Of a stretch of DNA of 11,055 nt, positions 1-6,874 are shown piece by piece. Positions within the stretch are counted from its first letter, which is position 1. Every line of letters starts with the position of its first letter. The stretch covers positions 1 through 11,055 of the forward strand of contig JADGEP010000093.1 in assembly GCA_016744275.1 (NCBI GenBank), written 5' to 3'. The notes below the pieces were generated by a model. It was not told where the DNA came from. It ran no database searches and worked only from the letters and a program-made list of their open reading frames with translations. The stretch comes from Candidatus Krumholzibacteriia bacterium. GTDB lineage: Bacteria > Krumholzibacteriota > Krumholzibacteriia > LZORAL124-64-63. The position numbers and the translations under genes were made by a program.

Positions 1-1701
1 TTGGGTTGCCGTGGGGCTGAAAATGCCAAAATGGGTGCGGCTGTCTTCGGCGGTCTCGGGGCCGCTGTGTCCGGCCACCCAAATCGTTTTACCGAGTTGC
101 AACTCGCAGTCCTGGGCCAATTGGCTGTACAGACGCATAGCGCCGTACTTGAGGTAGCTGAATGAACCGTAGGTGCTGCTGGCAGTGTAGAAGCCGTTGA
201 AATCGTGTTCCGGGTCTGAGGCCATGTTCACTGACGCCGCTCCGACCATGATGCCGGCGTTGCTGAACTCAGTGATGCCCTGGGGCAGAATCACGCCCTC
301 GGTGTTGGTTTCACGGTTGTACCAACCGGTGTTTTTCATGTTGCCAAAGCTGTCGCCAAAGCCGGAAATGTTGGTCGATCCGGCCAGGTCGGCACTGCAA
401 ACCATGAACAGCGGGCGCCCGTATTTTTCCTGGCAATAGCTGTTGATGTAGCTGCCCCACTTGGCGAATCCGGCCCGGTTGGGTTTCTTTTCACCAGGCT
501 TGGCCCACAGCTCTTCGGGATAACTTTCGATGTCGAAAAGTGACTCGTCGTGCAGTGGATTGTTATTCTCGTCCAGGGTGAAGCCTTCAATCTCGGTGGG
601 CACACTGTCGCCGATTTCGACCAGTCGGTCTGCAAGATAGGCACACAGGTCATCATCGCCGCGCAGAACGTCCAGGGCCACGTTCAGGTTGTCGGCAAAT
701 TGTTGGCGCTGTTCATCCTTGTCAGCCGGGGCGGGTCTGTCCGTGCCGGACCATTCGACGCCGTATTTTTCACTGAAATCAGCGCGGCATTTCCAGAACA
801 GGTCGTTGTTGGTCTTGTGCGGCGAACCATGGCTGTCGGCACCAATTTTGTGGTAGCCGCGGCCTTTGGTGGTCTTGCCAAACAGCATGCTCGGGCGCAT
901 AGGCGTGCCCTCACCGTGGGTCATTTCCAAGAGCGCCGAAGTGACCTGATCCCAGTCGCTGCCGTTTTCAGCTTCGTGCACGTCCCAGCCGTAGCTCTGG
1001 AACCAATCGCGCGGTCCGCCATGAACGATGCTGCTGTAAGCGTGGGGGTCGATGCCATAGTCATTCCAGTCGATGATCATGTGTAGATTGTCCAGGCCCA
1101 GACCGTAGGCCGAATTTTTGGTTTCGTGCCAGCAACCGGCGGAGTGGCCTCCTTCGCCTTCCATGCCGAACACTTTGACGCCTTTGGCACCGGCCCGCTT
1201 CAGGGCCATGGCCTCGCCAACACAAGGCGGCGCTCCGTGGCCACTGGGCCCGGTGTTGAATTTCACGAAGAGGTTCTTTTCGGCCATTTCGGCGTGGCCG
1301 GGCAGGCCGTCGACATTGCGGAATTCCAGCAGGTCTTCCCAGGTCATCATGCGTTCGGCGCCACCACCGACCAGGTACTTGTCGTCCCCGGTTTTTTCGT
1401 GCATCACGCGCAGCGCTTCATTGAAGACCGACAAGGTGGCATACACCAAGGGCACGGTGTGGCCGGCGATCAGCACGAAGCGATCCCCAAATCGTTTTTC
1501 GGGATGCCGGATGTCCCAGCGCATGGCGCCACTGAGCAGCAAGCTGACAAAGTAGTGGGCCTTGGAACGGCTGCCGCCCGGATGCCCACTCTGGCGGTGG
1601 TTCAGCATCAGGTCGATCTGCTGGTCGATGACATCCTTTATGATTTCCCAGCGCCCAAAGTTTTCCTTCTGGGCCTCAAAAAGCTTGGTGGGTTCGGACA
1701 C
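1..1701 (-). CDS. tkt: Transketolase, divergent type (C-terminus beyond window)
   Basis: Thiamine-diphosphate enzyme of the non-oxidative pentose phosphate pathway, cytosolic, moving two-carbon ketol units between sugar phosphates. The 567 codons present cover the ThDP-binding domain and most of the pyrimidine-binding domain; the last domain lies left of position 1. Seen in the protein: SGHPGG with H40, AGH with H81, LPGH with H136, TGPSGHG at 150-156, the cofactor motif starting GEG at 182-184 and reaching N213 thirty residues later, SADLAGS, ITEFSN with the presumed catalytic E478, and EDSRTH ending in H557. These line up in order with yeast and E. coli transketolase signatures. The metal-binding Asp of GDG is Glu here. 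GTG is chosen as start because GAGAGGAG sits just upstream and the SGHPGG motif then falls at the usual distance from the N-terminus. It is transcribed away from the DUF5362-like gene. Fold assignment is firm; substrate could differ from classical transketolase. Confidence 0.9.
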   Translation of the reverse strand, partial: MSEPTKLFEAQKENFGRWEIIKDVIDQQIDLMLNHRQSGHPGGSRSKAHYFVSLLLSGAMRWDIRHPEKRFGDRFVLIAGHTVPLVYATLSVFNEALRVMHEKTGDDKYLVGGGAERMMTWEDLLEFRNVDGLPGHAEMAEKNLFVKFNTGPSGHGAPPCVGEAMALKRAGAKGVKVFGMEGEGGHSAGCWHETKNSAYGLGLDNLHMIIDWNDYGIDPHAYSSIVHGGPRDWFQSYGWDVHEAENGSDWDQVTSALLEMTHGEGTPMRPSMLFGKTTKGRGYHKIGADSHGSPHKTNNDLFWKCRADFSEKYGVEWSGTDRPAPADKDEQRQQFADNLNVALDVLRGDDDLCAYLADRLVEIGDSVPTEIEGFTLDENNNPLHDESLFDIESYPEELWAKPGEKKPNRAGFAKWGSYINSYCQEKYGRPLFMVCSADLAGSTNISGFGDSFGNMKNTGWYNRETNTEGVILPQGITEFSNAGIMVGAASVNMASDPEHDFNGFYTASSTYGSFSYLKYGAMRLYSQLAQDCELQLGKTIWVAGHSGPETAEDSRTHFGIFSPTATQ

Positions 1702-1955
1702 GGGGGCTCCTCTCAAGGGGCAGGTCGGCTCGCACATCCGGTCATTCCGGGACGGGCGCCGCCGGGTGGGGTCAGGTTGGCACTAAAGTGGTTGGCATGC
1801 GGTGCGTATTCAAGTCCAATCCGCGCTCGAAGCGAGGCCGGGCGCAGTTTTGTCCCATTTTCCCTGATCTAGCTCTGGTGGGCGGCCAAGGGCGGTGCTA
1901 CTCTGAATCGGTTGGATGGTCAAAATGCAAAAAACTGATCAGAAAAGGTGTTCAA

Positions 1956-2345
1956 ATGGAAAACATGGACCTGAATTCAGGCGCGGTGCCGCCGCCCAAT
2001 CATCCGATGGGAATGGGTTTTGGTGATACGCTGGCCAACATGCGTTTTATCGGTTGGATCGGGATGGTCTACGGCATCCTGACTTGCCTTTCCATTGTCG
2101 GGGCGATCATCGGTATCCCATTGATCATCGCCTCGAATCGTTTTCTGGGCGGCATCAAACGATTCGAAATTTATCGCTACGATTGTTCCGAGCACGAATT
2201 GCGCGCCGGTTTTGAAGATCTGGGCAGCAGTTTTAAGACCCTGAAGATTCTTTCCATCGTCTATATCGTGCTGACGGTTTGCTACTTCGGCCTGATGATC
2301 ACGATGTTCAGCCTGGGCCTGCTCAGCGAATTGGCCTCAGGCTGA
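1956..2345 (+). CDS. Small two-helix membrane protein, DUF5362-like
   Basis: A 129-residue protein of unknown function. A Pro/Met/Gly-rich N-terminus of about 25 residues precedes a hydrophobic stretch at about 31-60 (FIGWIGMVYGI, then SIVGAIIGIPLII). A charged amphipathic segment at 63-95 follows, then a second membrane helix at about 97-122. The pattern of one helix ending in VGAIIGIPLI followed by a soluble helical linker resembles DUF5362 membrane proteins, recalled from memory. The reading frame is open farther upstream, but ATG 1956 is preferred: it has an AAAGG ribosome site about six bases upstream, and the upstream part (SNPRSKRGRA...) looks non-coding. The gene ends at 2345 with its stop directly against the stop of the convergent gene. 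No clear promoter was seen in the preceding 250 bp. Confidence 0.75.
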   Translation: MENMDLNSGAVPPPNHPMGMGFGDTLANMRFIGWIGMVYGILTCLSIVGAIIGIPLIIASNRFLGGIKRFEIYRYDCSEHELRAGFEDLGSSFKTLKILSIVYIVLTVCYFGLMITMFSLGLLSELASG

Positions 2346-3596
2346 TCAGGGCGCGAACCGAACTTCGGTGATTTTGCTCCAGGGCACGCGGTGAGCTTCG
2401 GTCATTTCGGAATCAAAAATCAAGACACCGGTGCTATTGGCGCCGGTGTCTTTATCTTCTGACAACTCGAGCACTTGTCCGCCGTGAAAGCCCACCTGAC
2501 AGGCATCATCCGGCAAGGGAGTGATCGCCTTGATGAGCGCAAAGGGAATGTCGTAGTCCAGGCCCTCACGCGAACCGTTAAAAATGTCGTGTTGGCTGGC
2601 GGCGTTCAGATCATAGACCAAAGGGCCAGAGTACTGCTGGCCGTTTTCGGCAATGACGTGGCCGCTGAGACCGGCATTGTCGGTGTAGGATTTCCGGCCG
2701 GGGCCGCTTCCTTTTTCCAGCAGAAAATCCACCTGCCGAAAACGTTCCCAGGCGATGGTGACCCGCCCGAGGTGGGCGGTTTCGACCACCACGCCCCGGT
2801 TGCCACTGTTCACATCATTGGATCCGCTGAGGGACAGTTGCCGGCCATCCACAAGATCGGCAATGACTTCACCGCCGGGCTTGCGAGTCAGCGCCCGGAT
2901 TTCCCCCATGGCCAGATCTTCCTGGTCGCTGTCCAGGACATCGATACTGGTGCATTCGGATTTGTCCCACTGGATAAAGCCTTCGAAGTCTCCCCGCGAA
3001 GTCGACACCTGGCCGTAGAGGCGTTGGGCGTAGGGCGTGGCGGTGGCGGGAGCCTGGGCAAACCTTATTTCCGCCAGGTCGTCCCAGTCGAAGGAGGCTT
3101 CATCGGCGCTGTTGCTGTAGACTAGGATGTCGGTCGAGACATCATTGGAATAGCCGGCCACCTGATGGTTCGAGCCATCATTGAGTGTCACGGTGATGTT
3201 TTCGTCTTCATCAATGGTGATCACTTCGATGTCACCAAAGCGAGCCACGAAAAGGCGGCTGATGTTGTCGTCAGGGTTCCGGTTGTGCAACGCATACTTG
3301 AGGCGATCGACCATGCCGTGGGTCTCGAAATAGCGTTTTTCTTTTTCGCGGTGCAAGGCCTTGAGGTCGGCAAATTCCGTCCAGGGCAGCGGGTTCTCGC
3401 GGGAATGAAAAAGATCATCCCAGAAGGCTTCTTCGTCTTCCCAGCGCAAAAATCCCGTGTGTTGGGTACCATTCTGCAAGGTCAGGGTGCCGTAGATGAA
3501 GCCTTCTGCTGGCACGGATTGGGCCACTGCCGATTGCGGATCCAATGGGCTCAATATCAGGGCACTCAGGGCCCAGATCAGAAAAGTGCGCAACAT
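2346..3596 (-). CDS. Secreted protein with three repeats of a beta-rich module, function unknown
   Basis: A 416-residue exported protein I cannot assign to a named family. It has a signal peptide (basic MLR, hydrophobic 4-17, likely cleavage after AVAQ near 26). The mature part has three related units at about 34-180, 193-292 and 310-416. Each opens with a short beta-hairpin-like block (IYGTLTLQNGTQHTGFLRW; LYGQVSTSRGDFEGFIQW; LSGHVIAENGQQYSGPLVY) and closes with a W-x-x-[LFI]-x-[EQ]-[IV]-x-F block (WDDLAEIRFA, WERFRQVDFL, WSKITEVRFA). This is reminiscent of small SH3/LSM-like barrels, but no catalytic motif is visible. A start six bases upstream (3602) is possible; ATG 3596 is preferred because GAAGGA lies five bases before it. 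It is downstream of, and co-oriented with, the exonuclease gene, 135 bp away, so probably separately transcribed. A structural or ligand-binding envelope role is inference. Confidence 0.82.
   Translation of the reverse strand: MLRTFLIWALSALILSPLDPQSAVAQSVPAEGFIYGTLTLQNGTQHTGFLRWEDEEAFWDDLFHSRENPLPWTEFADLKALHREKEKRYFETHGMVDRLKYALHNRNPDDNISRLFVARFGDIEVITIDEDENITVTLNDGSNHQVAGYSNDVSTDILVYSNSADEASFDWDDLAEIRFAQAPATATPYAQRLYGQVSTSRGDFEGFIQWDKSECTSIDVLDSDQEDLAMGEIRALTRKPGGEVIADLVDGRQLSLSGSNDVNSGNRGVVVETAHLGRVTIAWERFRQVDFLLEKGSGPGRKSYTDNAGLSGHVIAENGQQYSGPLVYDLNAASQHDIFNGSREGLDYDIPFALIKAITPLPDDACQVGFHGGQVLELSEDKDTGANSTGVLIFDSEMTEAHRVPWSKITEVRFAP
2422..2452. terminator. Hairpin inside the 3' end of the leftward gene, possible terminator for the DUF5362-like gene
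   Basis: AAGACACCGG at 2422-2431 pairs perfectly with CCGGTGTCTT at 2443-2452 around an 11-base loop. On the + strand the stem is followed by TTATCTTCT; on the - strand by a T-rich stretch (TGATTTTTGATT). It lies 77 bp past the stop of the rightward DUF5362-like gene and within codons 382-392 of the opposing gene. A terminator for the rightward transcript is plausible because there is no intergenic space for one, but the U-tract is weak and the hairpin could be chance. Confidence 0.35.
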
Positions 3597-3731
3597 GATC
3601 ATCCTTCAATTCGAAACCACAGCGGAGCAGGAGTATTAGGGGTGTCCATTAAAGACGTATCATAAGGACATCTGGTTCCAATGGCATCGGTGCTGACCCA
3701 AACAAGTTCAAGTCTTCGTCGAGCACAGGAT

Positions 3732-4316
3732 CTAATCGAGGACATGTCCCAGATGGTGCAATTGCAGCACGGCGGCGGCGGCACGAGCATCTTCCACGGC
3801 GCGGTGGGCCTTGAAGCGATCCGCCAGGTCCATCTTCGCGAGGATGGATTCCAAGGTTAGGCCGCTGGTGCGGTGGTCATTGGCGGCCAACCACACCGTC
3901 GCCACGGCGCGCAGGTCAAAGGCACCGCCAGCAATGTGGGTGCGGTAATCGATGCCGTACCGTCCGCACTCTTTGCGCAACAGGGGAATGTCGTAGTACG
4001 CACCAAAGGCCGCGATGATGGCCTTGTTGCGGGGGCCATACCATTCCATGAAACGGCGGCCCACCTCGGCGAAGGTGTCTTTGTCGGCGACCATCGCCGG
4101 CGTGATGCTGGTGATGTCGGTGATAAAGGGAACAATGGGGTGGTCTTCGGGGCGCACCAATTCGCTGAAGGTGCCCGTGATTTCCAGGCTGCGTCGATCC
4201 AGGCGCACGGCACCAATCTCGATGATGCTGCTGCGTTCGATGGAGTTGTTGCCTTGGTCTTCGGCTGGGCAGCTGGCTTCAAGGTCGATGACAACGATGT
4301 CTGTCGTGTAACGCAT
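3732..4316 (-). CDS. DEDDh-family 3'-5' exonuclease
   Basis: A 194-residue stand-alone exonuclease of the DnaQ-like RNase T superfamily, hydrolysing nucleotides from 3' ends with two metal ions. The four acidic ligands and the general base are visible: D11 and E13 in VIDLEAS, D109 in FGAYYDIPLL, then H171 and D176 in HRAVEDA, giving the DEDDh class. IIEIGAVRLD at 31-40, directly after the first motif, is also typical. The length fits a bare catalytic domain of the ERI1/KapD-like branch (short RNA or DNA substrates) rather than the DNA polymerase III epsilon subunit, because no polymerase-binding tail is present. Start ATG 4316 is the only in-frame ATG before motif I; its ribosome site (GGGG nine bases upstream) is poor. 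The actual substrate cannot be read from the sequence. Confidence 0.9.
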   Translation of the reverse strand: MRYTTDIVVIDLEASCPAEDQGNNSIERSSIIEIGAVRLDRRSLEITGTFSELVRPEDHPIVPFITDITSITPAMVADKDTFAEVGRRFMEWYGPRNKAIIAAFGAYYDIPLLRKECGRYGIDYRTHIAGGAFDLRAVATVWLAANDHRTSGLTLESILAKMDLADRFKAHRAVEDARAAAAVLQLHHLGHVLD

Positions 4317-4489
4317 GGGCGGTGTCCCCGGATTTCTAGCGAAAAATAGTCGTTCCTATGGGGGCCAATAATTGAGACAAACCGGTCCGAGGTCAACTGA
4401 AACCGTGGTTTTTATGGTTTTCAGGAATATCCGCGTCTGGGGAAGATGTTGCCGCGTGGGGTGATAATGCAATATCAGAATAAGGTGGA

Positions 4490-4517
4490 TTGAAGTTGTT
4501 GTATATGGTAAAATAAT
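4490..4517 (+). promoter_or_regulatory. Possible promoter for the small exported protein gene
   Basis: In the 239-bp gap between divergent genes, an AT-rich stretch contains TTGAAG at 4490-4495 and overlapping -10-like hexamers: TAAAAT at 4509-4514 (13-bp spacing, too short) or AATAAT at 4512-4517 (16-bp spacing). This is the only AT-rich, promoter-like stretch near the start. The exact elements are uncertain. Confidence 0.3.
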
Positions 4518-4542
4518 AACAACCTGACCAGGGAGACCCCAA

Positions 4543-4550
4543 AAGGAGGT
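4543..4550 (+). promoter_or_regulatory. Near-perfect Shine-Dalgarno site
   Basis: AAGGAGGT, complementary to the 16S rRNA 3' end, stands five bases before ATG 4556. It is the strongest ribosome site in the window, fixes the start of the next gene and suggests high translation of that small exported protein. Confidence 0.85.
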
Positions 4551-4555
4551 TCATC

Positions 4556-4978
4556 ATGAGAACCCTACTCACCCTGACATTGGTTGGAATCCTCGTACTG
4601 GTGGCGGGATCGGCCGGAGCCGAAAACCGGCATCCTGAACCCGGACAAATGACGGTCTACCAGCCTCGGATTCCCGCTCTGGCATCCCACGGACACGCCA
4701 CGCTGACACTCTCGCGAATGCATCTGGAAATTCACAAGATCAATCTCGAGGCCGTCGAGAAGGAGCGGGCGTTGCTGTCCGACTTGGCGGCTGCCCAAGA
4801 TGAAACGTTGGTCGACCGCCTGATCATCCGCCTGGAACGACTGGAGACAGGTCGCCAGATCGACGTTTTGCAAATTCGAGTCCGGCACGCCCGCTGTGGC
4901 GGCCGATACGACGAGGCATTTGCGCTCAAACGAGAGATCCTGAAATTGACGAAGTCCGAAAACACCATGCCGATGTAG
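4556..4978 (+). CDS. Small exported helical protein, function unknown
   Basis: A 140-residue protein with a clear signal peptide: MRTLLTLTLVGILVLVAGSAGA, cleavage likely near residue 22. The mature part starts with a Pro-containing linker (23-50) and then is strongly helical and charged (about 51-135), with regularly spaced Leu/Ile and clusters such as VEKERALLSDLAAA and LIIRLERLETG, so a short coiled coil or helical hairpin is likely. A single cysteine occurs in ARCGGRYDEA. The general build (small, periplasmic, helical) recalls stress-induced periplasmic chaperone or metal-sensor proteins such as CpxP/Spy, but no diagnostic motif of those families is present and I do not assign it. It has its own AT-rich upstream region and very strong ribosome site, and converges on the hydrolase gene to its right. 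Confidence 0.8.
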   Translation: MRTLLTLTLVGILVLVAGSAGAENRHPEPGQMTVYQPRIPALASHGHATLTLSRMHLEIHKINLEAVEKERALLSDLAAAQDETLVDRLIIRLERLETGRQIDVLQIRVRHARCGGRYDEAFALKREILKLTKSENTMPM

Positions 4979-4998
4979 TTGGTAGATGGTGGACCCAC

Positions 4999-5020
4999 AA
5001 AAAAGGCCAGCCATCTGGCC
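4999..5020 (-). terminator. Rho-independent terminator of the MBL-fold hydrolase gene
   Basis: Read on the - strand, GGCCAG-ATGG-CTGGCC forms a six-pair GC-rich stem with a four-base loop, followed directly by six T (4999-5004). It lies about 40 bp past the hydrolase stop. A second stem, AAGGCGA (5030-5036) with TCGCCTT (5050-5056), lies between it and the gene and may help stop transcripts from the convergent rightward gene. Confidence 0.75.
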
Positions 5021-5060
5021 GGCCTCTTGAAGGCGATCGCCTGATGCGGTCGCCTTTGGT

Positions 5061-6014
5061 CTAGTGTTGGTGTCCACCCTGATGACCGTGATGGCCGTGA
5101 TGATTCTGCGCCTCACTCAACGAATCAAATATCGACTGCACAAACTGATTCGACGTGAGCCAGGTCTGGCCCAGGCTTTCATCCCATTGCTGGCAGGGCC
5201 CGGCCGCCTGAACCGCAGCCAGGTCGCCGCCTTTGGCCATTTCGACCGCGACGTTGGCCCGCGCCTGGGTCAGCATCTCCAGGTACTCCCGCAGCTGCCC
5301 CAATTTGACCAAAGGTCCGTGGCCGGGGATCACCTGTGTCTCCTCATCACACAGGCTGATGATGCGTTCTACTGCGGCAATCATGCCGTCGATGCTGCCG
5401 CCGGCCGCCGTGTCGATGTACGGGTACAAACCGAAGAAGACGACATCGCCCGCGTGCACCACATTGGCTTGAGGAAAATGCAATACGCCATCGCCATCAG
5501 TATGGGCATGGGGGACATGAAAAGCGACGATCTCGTGGCCATTTTGGTGGAAGGTTAAAGAGTCGGTGAAGGTGATGTTGGGCAGGGCGCCAGGTGCTGC
5601 CGCATTGGCCGTCGAGCCCAACAGGGCCGAAGTCTGAGCGGTAGACAGGCGGCGCCGGACATTGGTGTGACTGACCAGATGACTGCCCATCTGCCCGAGG
5701 CTCTCATTGCCACCGGTGTGGTCGCCATGGTAGTGGGTGTTGAAAACAAAACCCACCGGTTCGGATGAAACCGCCGCCACTGCGGCCACGATTTTTTCTG
5801 TCAGCGGGGCGTACTGGTCGTCTATCAGAAAGGCGCCGTCGGTGCCCACACAGAGGCCCATATTGCCGCCGGCACCGGTCAACATGAAGATGCCATCGGC
5901 CAAAGTGGTGGTTTTGATCTCGACTCCATCAAAATCATTCTGGGCCCTTGCCTGGGGGCTGAAGAGGGAAAAAATCGCCAAACAACTGAAAATCATGGAA
6001 ATGCGGCGGAACAT
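5061..6014 (-). CDS. Exported metallo-beta-lactamase-fold hydrolase with His-rich tail
   Basis: A 317-residue zinc hydrolase of the metallo-beta-lactamase superfamily, exported. The signal peptide spans about 1-24 (MFRRISMIFSCLAIFSLFS, cleavage near ARA/QN). The metal site is complete: H94, H96, D98 and H99 in NTHYHGDHTGGN, H171 in PHAHTDGDG, D190 in HAGD, and H232 in IPGHGP. It most resembles the SoxH/quinoprotein-relay-like or cyclase-type periplasmic members. True beta-lactam hydrolysis is neither shown nor expected from these motifs, and the substrate is unknown. The last 14 residues hold eight histidines (NHHGHHGHQGGHQH), a probable metal-binding tail beyond the normal domain. The frame is open 14 codons farther up, but ATG 6014 is chosen because a signal peptide starts there and GAGG lies six bases before it. 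It is divergent from the Cys-rich gene, with 208 bp between. Confidence 0.88.
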   Translation of the reverse strand: MFRRISMIFSCLAIFSLFSPQARAQNDFDGVEIKTTTLADGIFMLTGAGGNMGLCVGTDGAFLIDDQYAPLTEKIVAAVAAVSSEPVGFVFNTHYHGDHTGGNESLGQMGSHLVSHTNVRRRLSTAQTSALLGSTANAAAPGALPNITFTDSLTFHQNGHEIVAFHVPHAHTDGDGVLHFPQANVVHAGDVVFFGLYPYIDTAAGGSIDGMIAAVERIISLCDEETQVIPGHGPLVKLGQLREYLEMLTQARANVAVEMAKGGDLAAVQAAGPCQQWDESLGQTWLTSNQFVQSIFDSLSEAQNHHGHHGHQGGHQH

Positions 6015-6072
6015 AAAAAACCTCGTTTGGAGACGCGAGAGGCCATTTGAGGCCAATTTTAGCGAGAGTCTA

Positions 6073-6097
6073 AATGAAATCTATTCACGTTTTCATT
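6073..6097. promoter_or_regulatory. AT-rich inverted repeat in the divergent intergenic region
   Basis: AATGAAA (6073-6079) and TTTCATT (6091-6097) form an inverted repeat with an 11-base spacer, in the gap between the hydrolase and the Cys-rich protein genes. It could be a regulator site shared by both, but the region is AT-rich and chance is possible. Confidence 0.25.
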
Positions 6098-6126
6098 TTT
6101 TAGCCCCCTAAATCCGAAAATCCCAC

Positions 6127-6132
6127 TATAAT
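6127..6132 (+). promoter_or_regulatory. Possible -10 box for the Cys-rich protein gene
   Basis: A perfect TATAAT stands 91 bp before ATG 6223, in the AT-rich part of the divergent gap. No TTGACA-like -35 hexamer is at 16-18 bp; a T-tract (6096-6101) lies upstream. If used, the transcript would have a leader of about 80 bases. An activator-dependent promoter would explain the missing -35. Confidence 0.4.
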
Positions 6133-6222
6133 TGTCGGAACAAATCGGGATGTCTCGGGTACTTTTGCTCGACTCCAGAATATAGGAAACACCCCTGCAT
6201 TTTTTCAAAGGACGATAGGAAC

Positions 6223-6789
6223 ATGACGACCACCAAACGCATCTTCGCCGTGGCCCTGCTGATTGCCGTGACCATGATGGGCGCTTCGCTGGCCATGGCC
6301 GGCGACAAGGCCTGTGACAAGAAGACGGCCTGTGCCGAAACCGCGGCTGCCACCAAGGCGGCCTGCTCCGATGAAGCCAAGGCTGCTTGCGCCAAGATGA
6401 CCGCCGCCGAAAAAGCTGCCTGCAAGGTTGCCTGTGCCGAGAACGCTTCTGCAAAGAAGGCCTGCTCCGATGAAGCCAAGGCTGCCTGCGCCACGATGAC
6501 CGATGCCGAGAAGGCCGCTTGCAAGACCGCTTGTGACGCCAAAGTCGCTTCGGCCAAGAGTGCTTCCGTCAAAGGCGCCTGCGAAACCAAAGCTGCCACG
6601 GCCAAAGCTGCCAGCCTGACGTCGACCAGCGCCAAGCCCGGATGCGACTCCAGCAAGTCCTGTGGCCCCAAGGCTGCTTGTGGTGAAAAGGCCAGCGCCA
6701 AGACCGCGGCCGCCAAGACTGCAGCCGCCAAGCCCTGCTGTGACAAGACCGAGGCCACCAAGGTTGCCGACAACAGCAAGAGCGAATAA
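6223..6789 (+). CDS. Secreted Cys/Ala/Lys-rich repeat protein, unrecognised
   Basis: A 188-residue protein not matching any family I know. A signal peptide is clear (MTTTKRIFAVALLIAVTMMG, cleavage near LAMA/GDK at 26). The mature part is low-complexity Ala and Lys with 16 cysteines and almost no aromatic residues. A 33-residue unit (ACSDEAKAACAKMTAAEKAA onward) occurs twice in tandem, residues about 47-112, with Cys spacing 8, 11, 4 and 10. The C-terminal part has separate CDSSKSCGPKAACGEK and KPCCDK clusters. Thirty-three equals three 11-residue helical turns, and most Cys fall near one helical face, so a Cys-lined helix binding metal or cross-linked by disulfides is possible (inference). 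AGGA sequences precede the ATG at about 3 and 10 bases. A strong terminator follows, so it is probably a single-gene transcript. Codon choice varies between repeat copies (GCT/GCC, TGC/TGT), supporting selection on the protein. Confidence 0.8.
   Translation: MTTTKRIFAVALLIAVTMMGASLAMAGDKACDKKTACAETAAATKAACSDEAKAACAKMTAAEKAACKVACAENASAKKACSDEAKAACATMTDAEKAACKTACDAKVASAKSASVKGACETKAATAKAASLTSTSAKPGCDSSKSCGPKAACGEKASAKTAAAKTAAAKPCCDKTEATKVADNSKSE
6361..6558 (+). repeat. Tandem 99-bp coding repeat, two copies
   Basis: Copies at 6361-6459 and 6460-6558 both begin GCCTGCTCCGATGAAGCCAA and stay in frame, encoding the 33-residue Cys-rich unit. Identity is near complete at the start of the unit and falls toward its end. 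Indels are absent, consistent with an older intragenic duplication kept by selection. Confidence 0.8.
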
Positions 6790-6815
6790 GACTGCTGAAT
6801 CATAGGCAGATCTGA

Positions 6816-6852
6816 ACAAGAGGCATCCCGAATGGGGTGCCTCTTGTGTTTT
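6816..6852 (+). terminator. Strong Rho-independent terminator after the Cys-rich gene
   Basis: ACAAGAGGCATCCC (6816-6829) pairs with GGGGTGCCTCTTGT (6834-6847), a 14-pair stem with one T-G wobble and a GAAT loop, followed by GTTTTC. It lies 27 bp past the stop and separates this gene from the STAS gene. Confidence 0.88.
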
Positions 6853-6874
6853 CGTGGCGGGGACTGAATAGAGA

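Noticed and set aside
1126..1872. Open frame of 248 codons on the + strand
   Set aside because: It lies antisense to the transketolase, whose conserved motifs prove the - strand frame; the predicted product has no sensible domain.
1788..1955. Upstream extension of the DUF5362-like gene (56 more codons)
   Set aside because: The extension lacks membrane or signal character, and a better ribosome site and start lie at 1956.
1702..1955. Search for a promoter or regulatory RNA in the divergent gap
   Set aside because: Repeated GTTGGCA words and a TGGCAC were checked as a sigma-54 site, but spacing to a GC element is wrong. No convincing sigma-70 pair or folded RNA element was seen.
2475..3125. 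Open frame of 216 codons on the + strand
   Set aside because: Antisense shadow of the repeat-module secreted protein gene, which has a signal peptide and internal repeats.
5031..5041. GGCGATCGCC palindrome containing GCGATCGC (the cyanobacterial HIP1 octamer)
   Set aside because: A single copy, explained by the terminator-region stem; it gives no evidence of a cyanobacterial origin.
5061..6014. Beta-lactam resistance gene
   Set aside because: The metal motifs show the fold only. The overall pattern is closer to other periplasmic MBL-fold hydrolases, so resistance is not supported.
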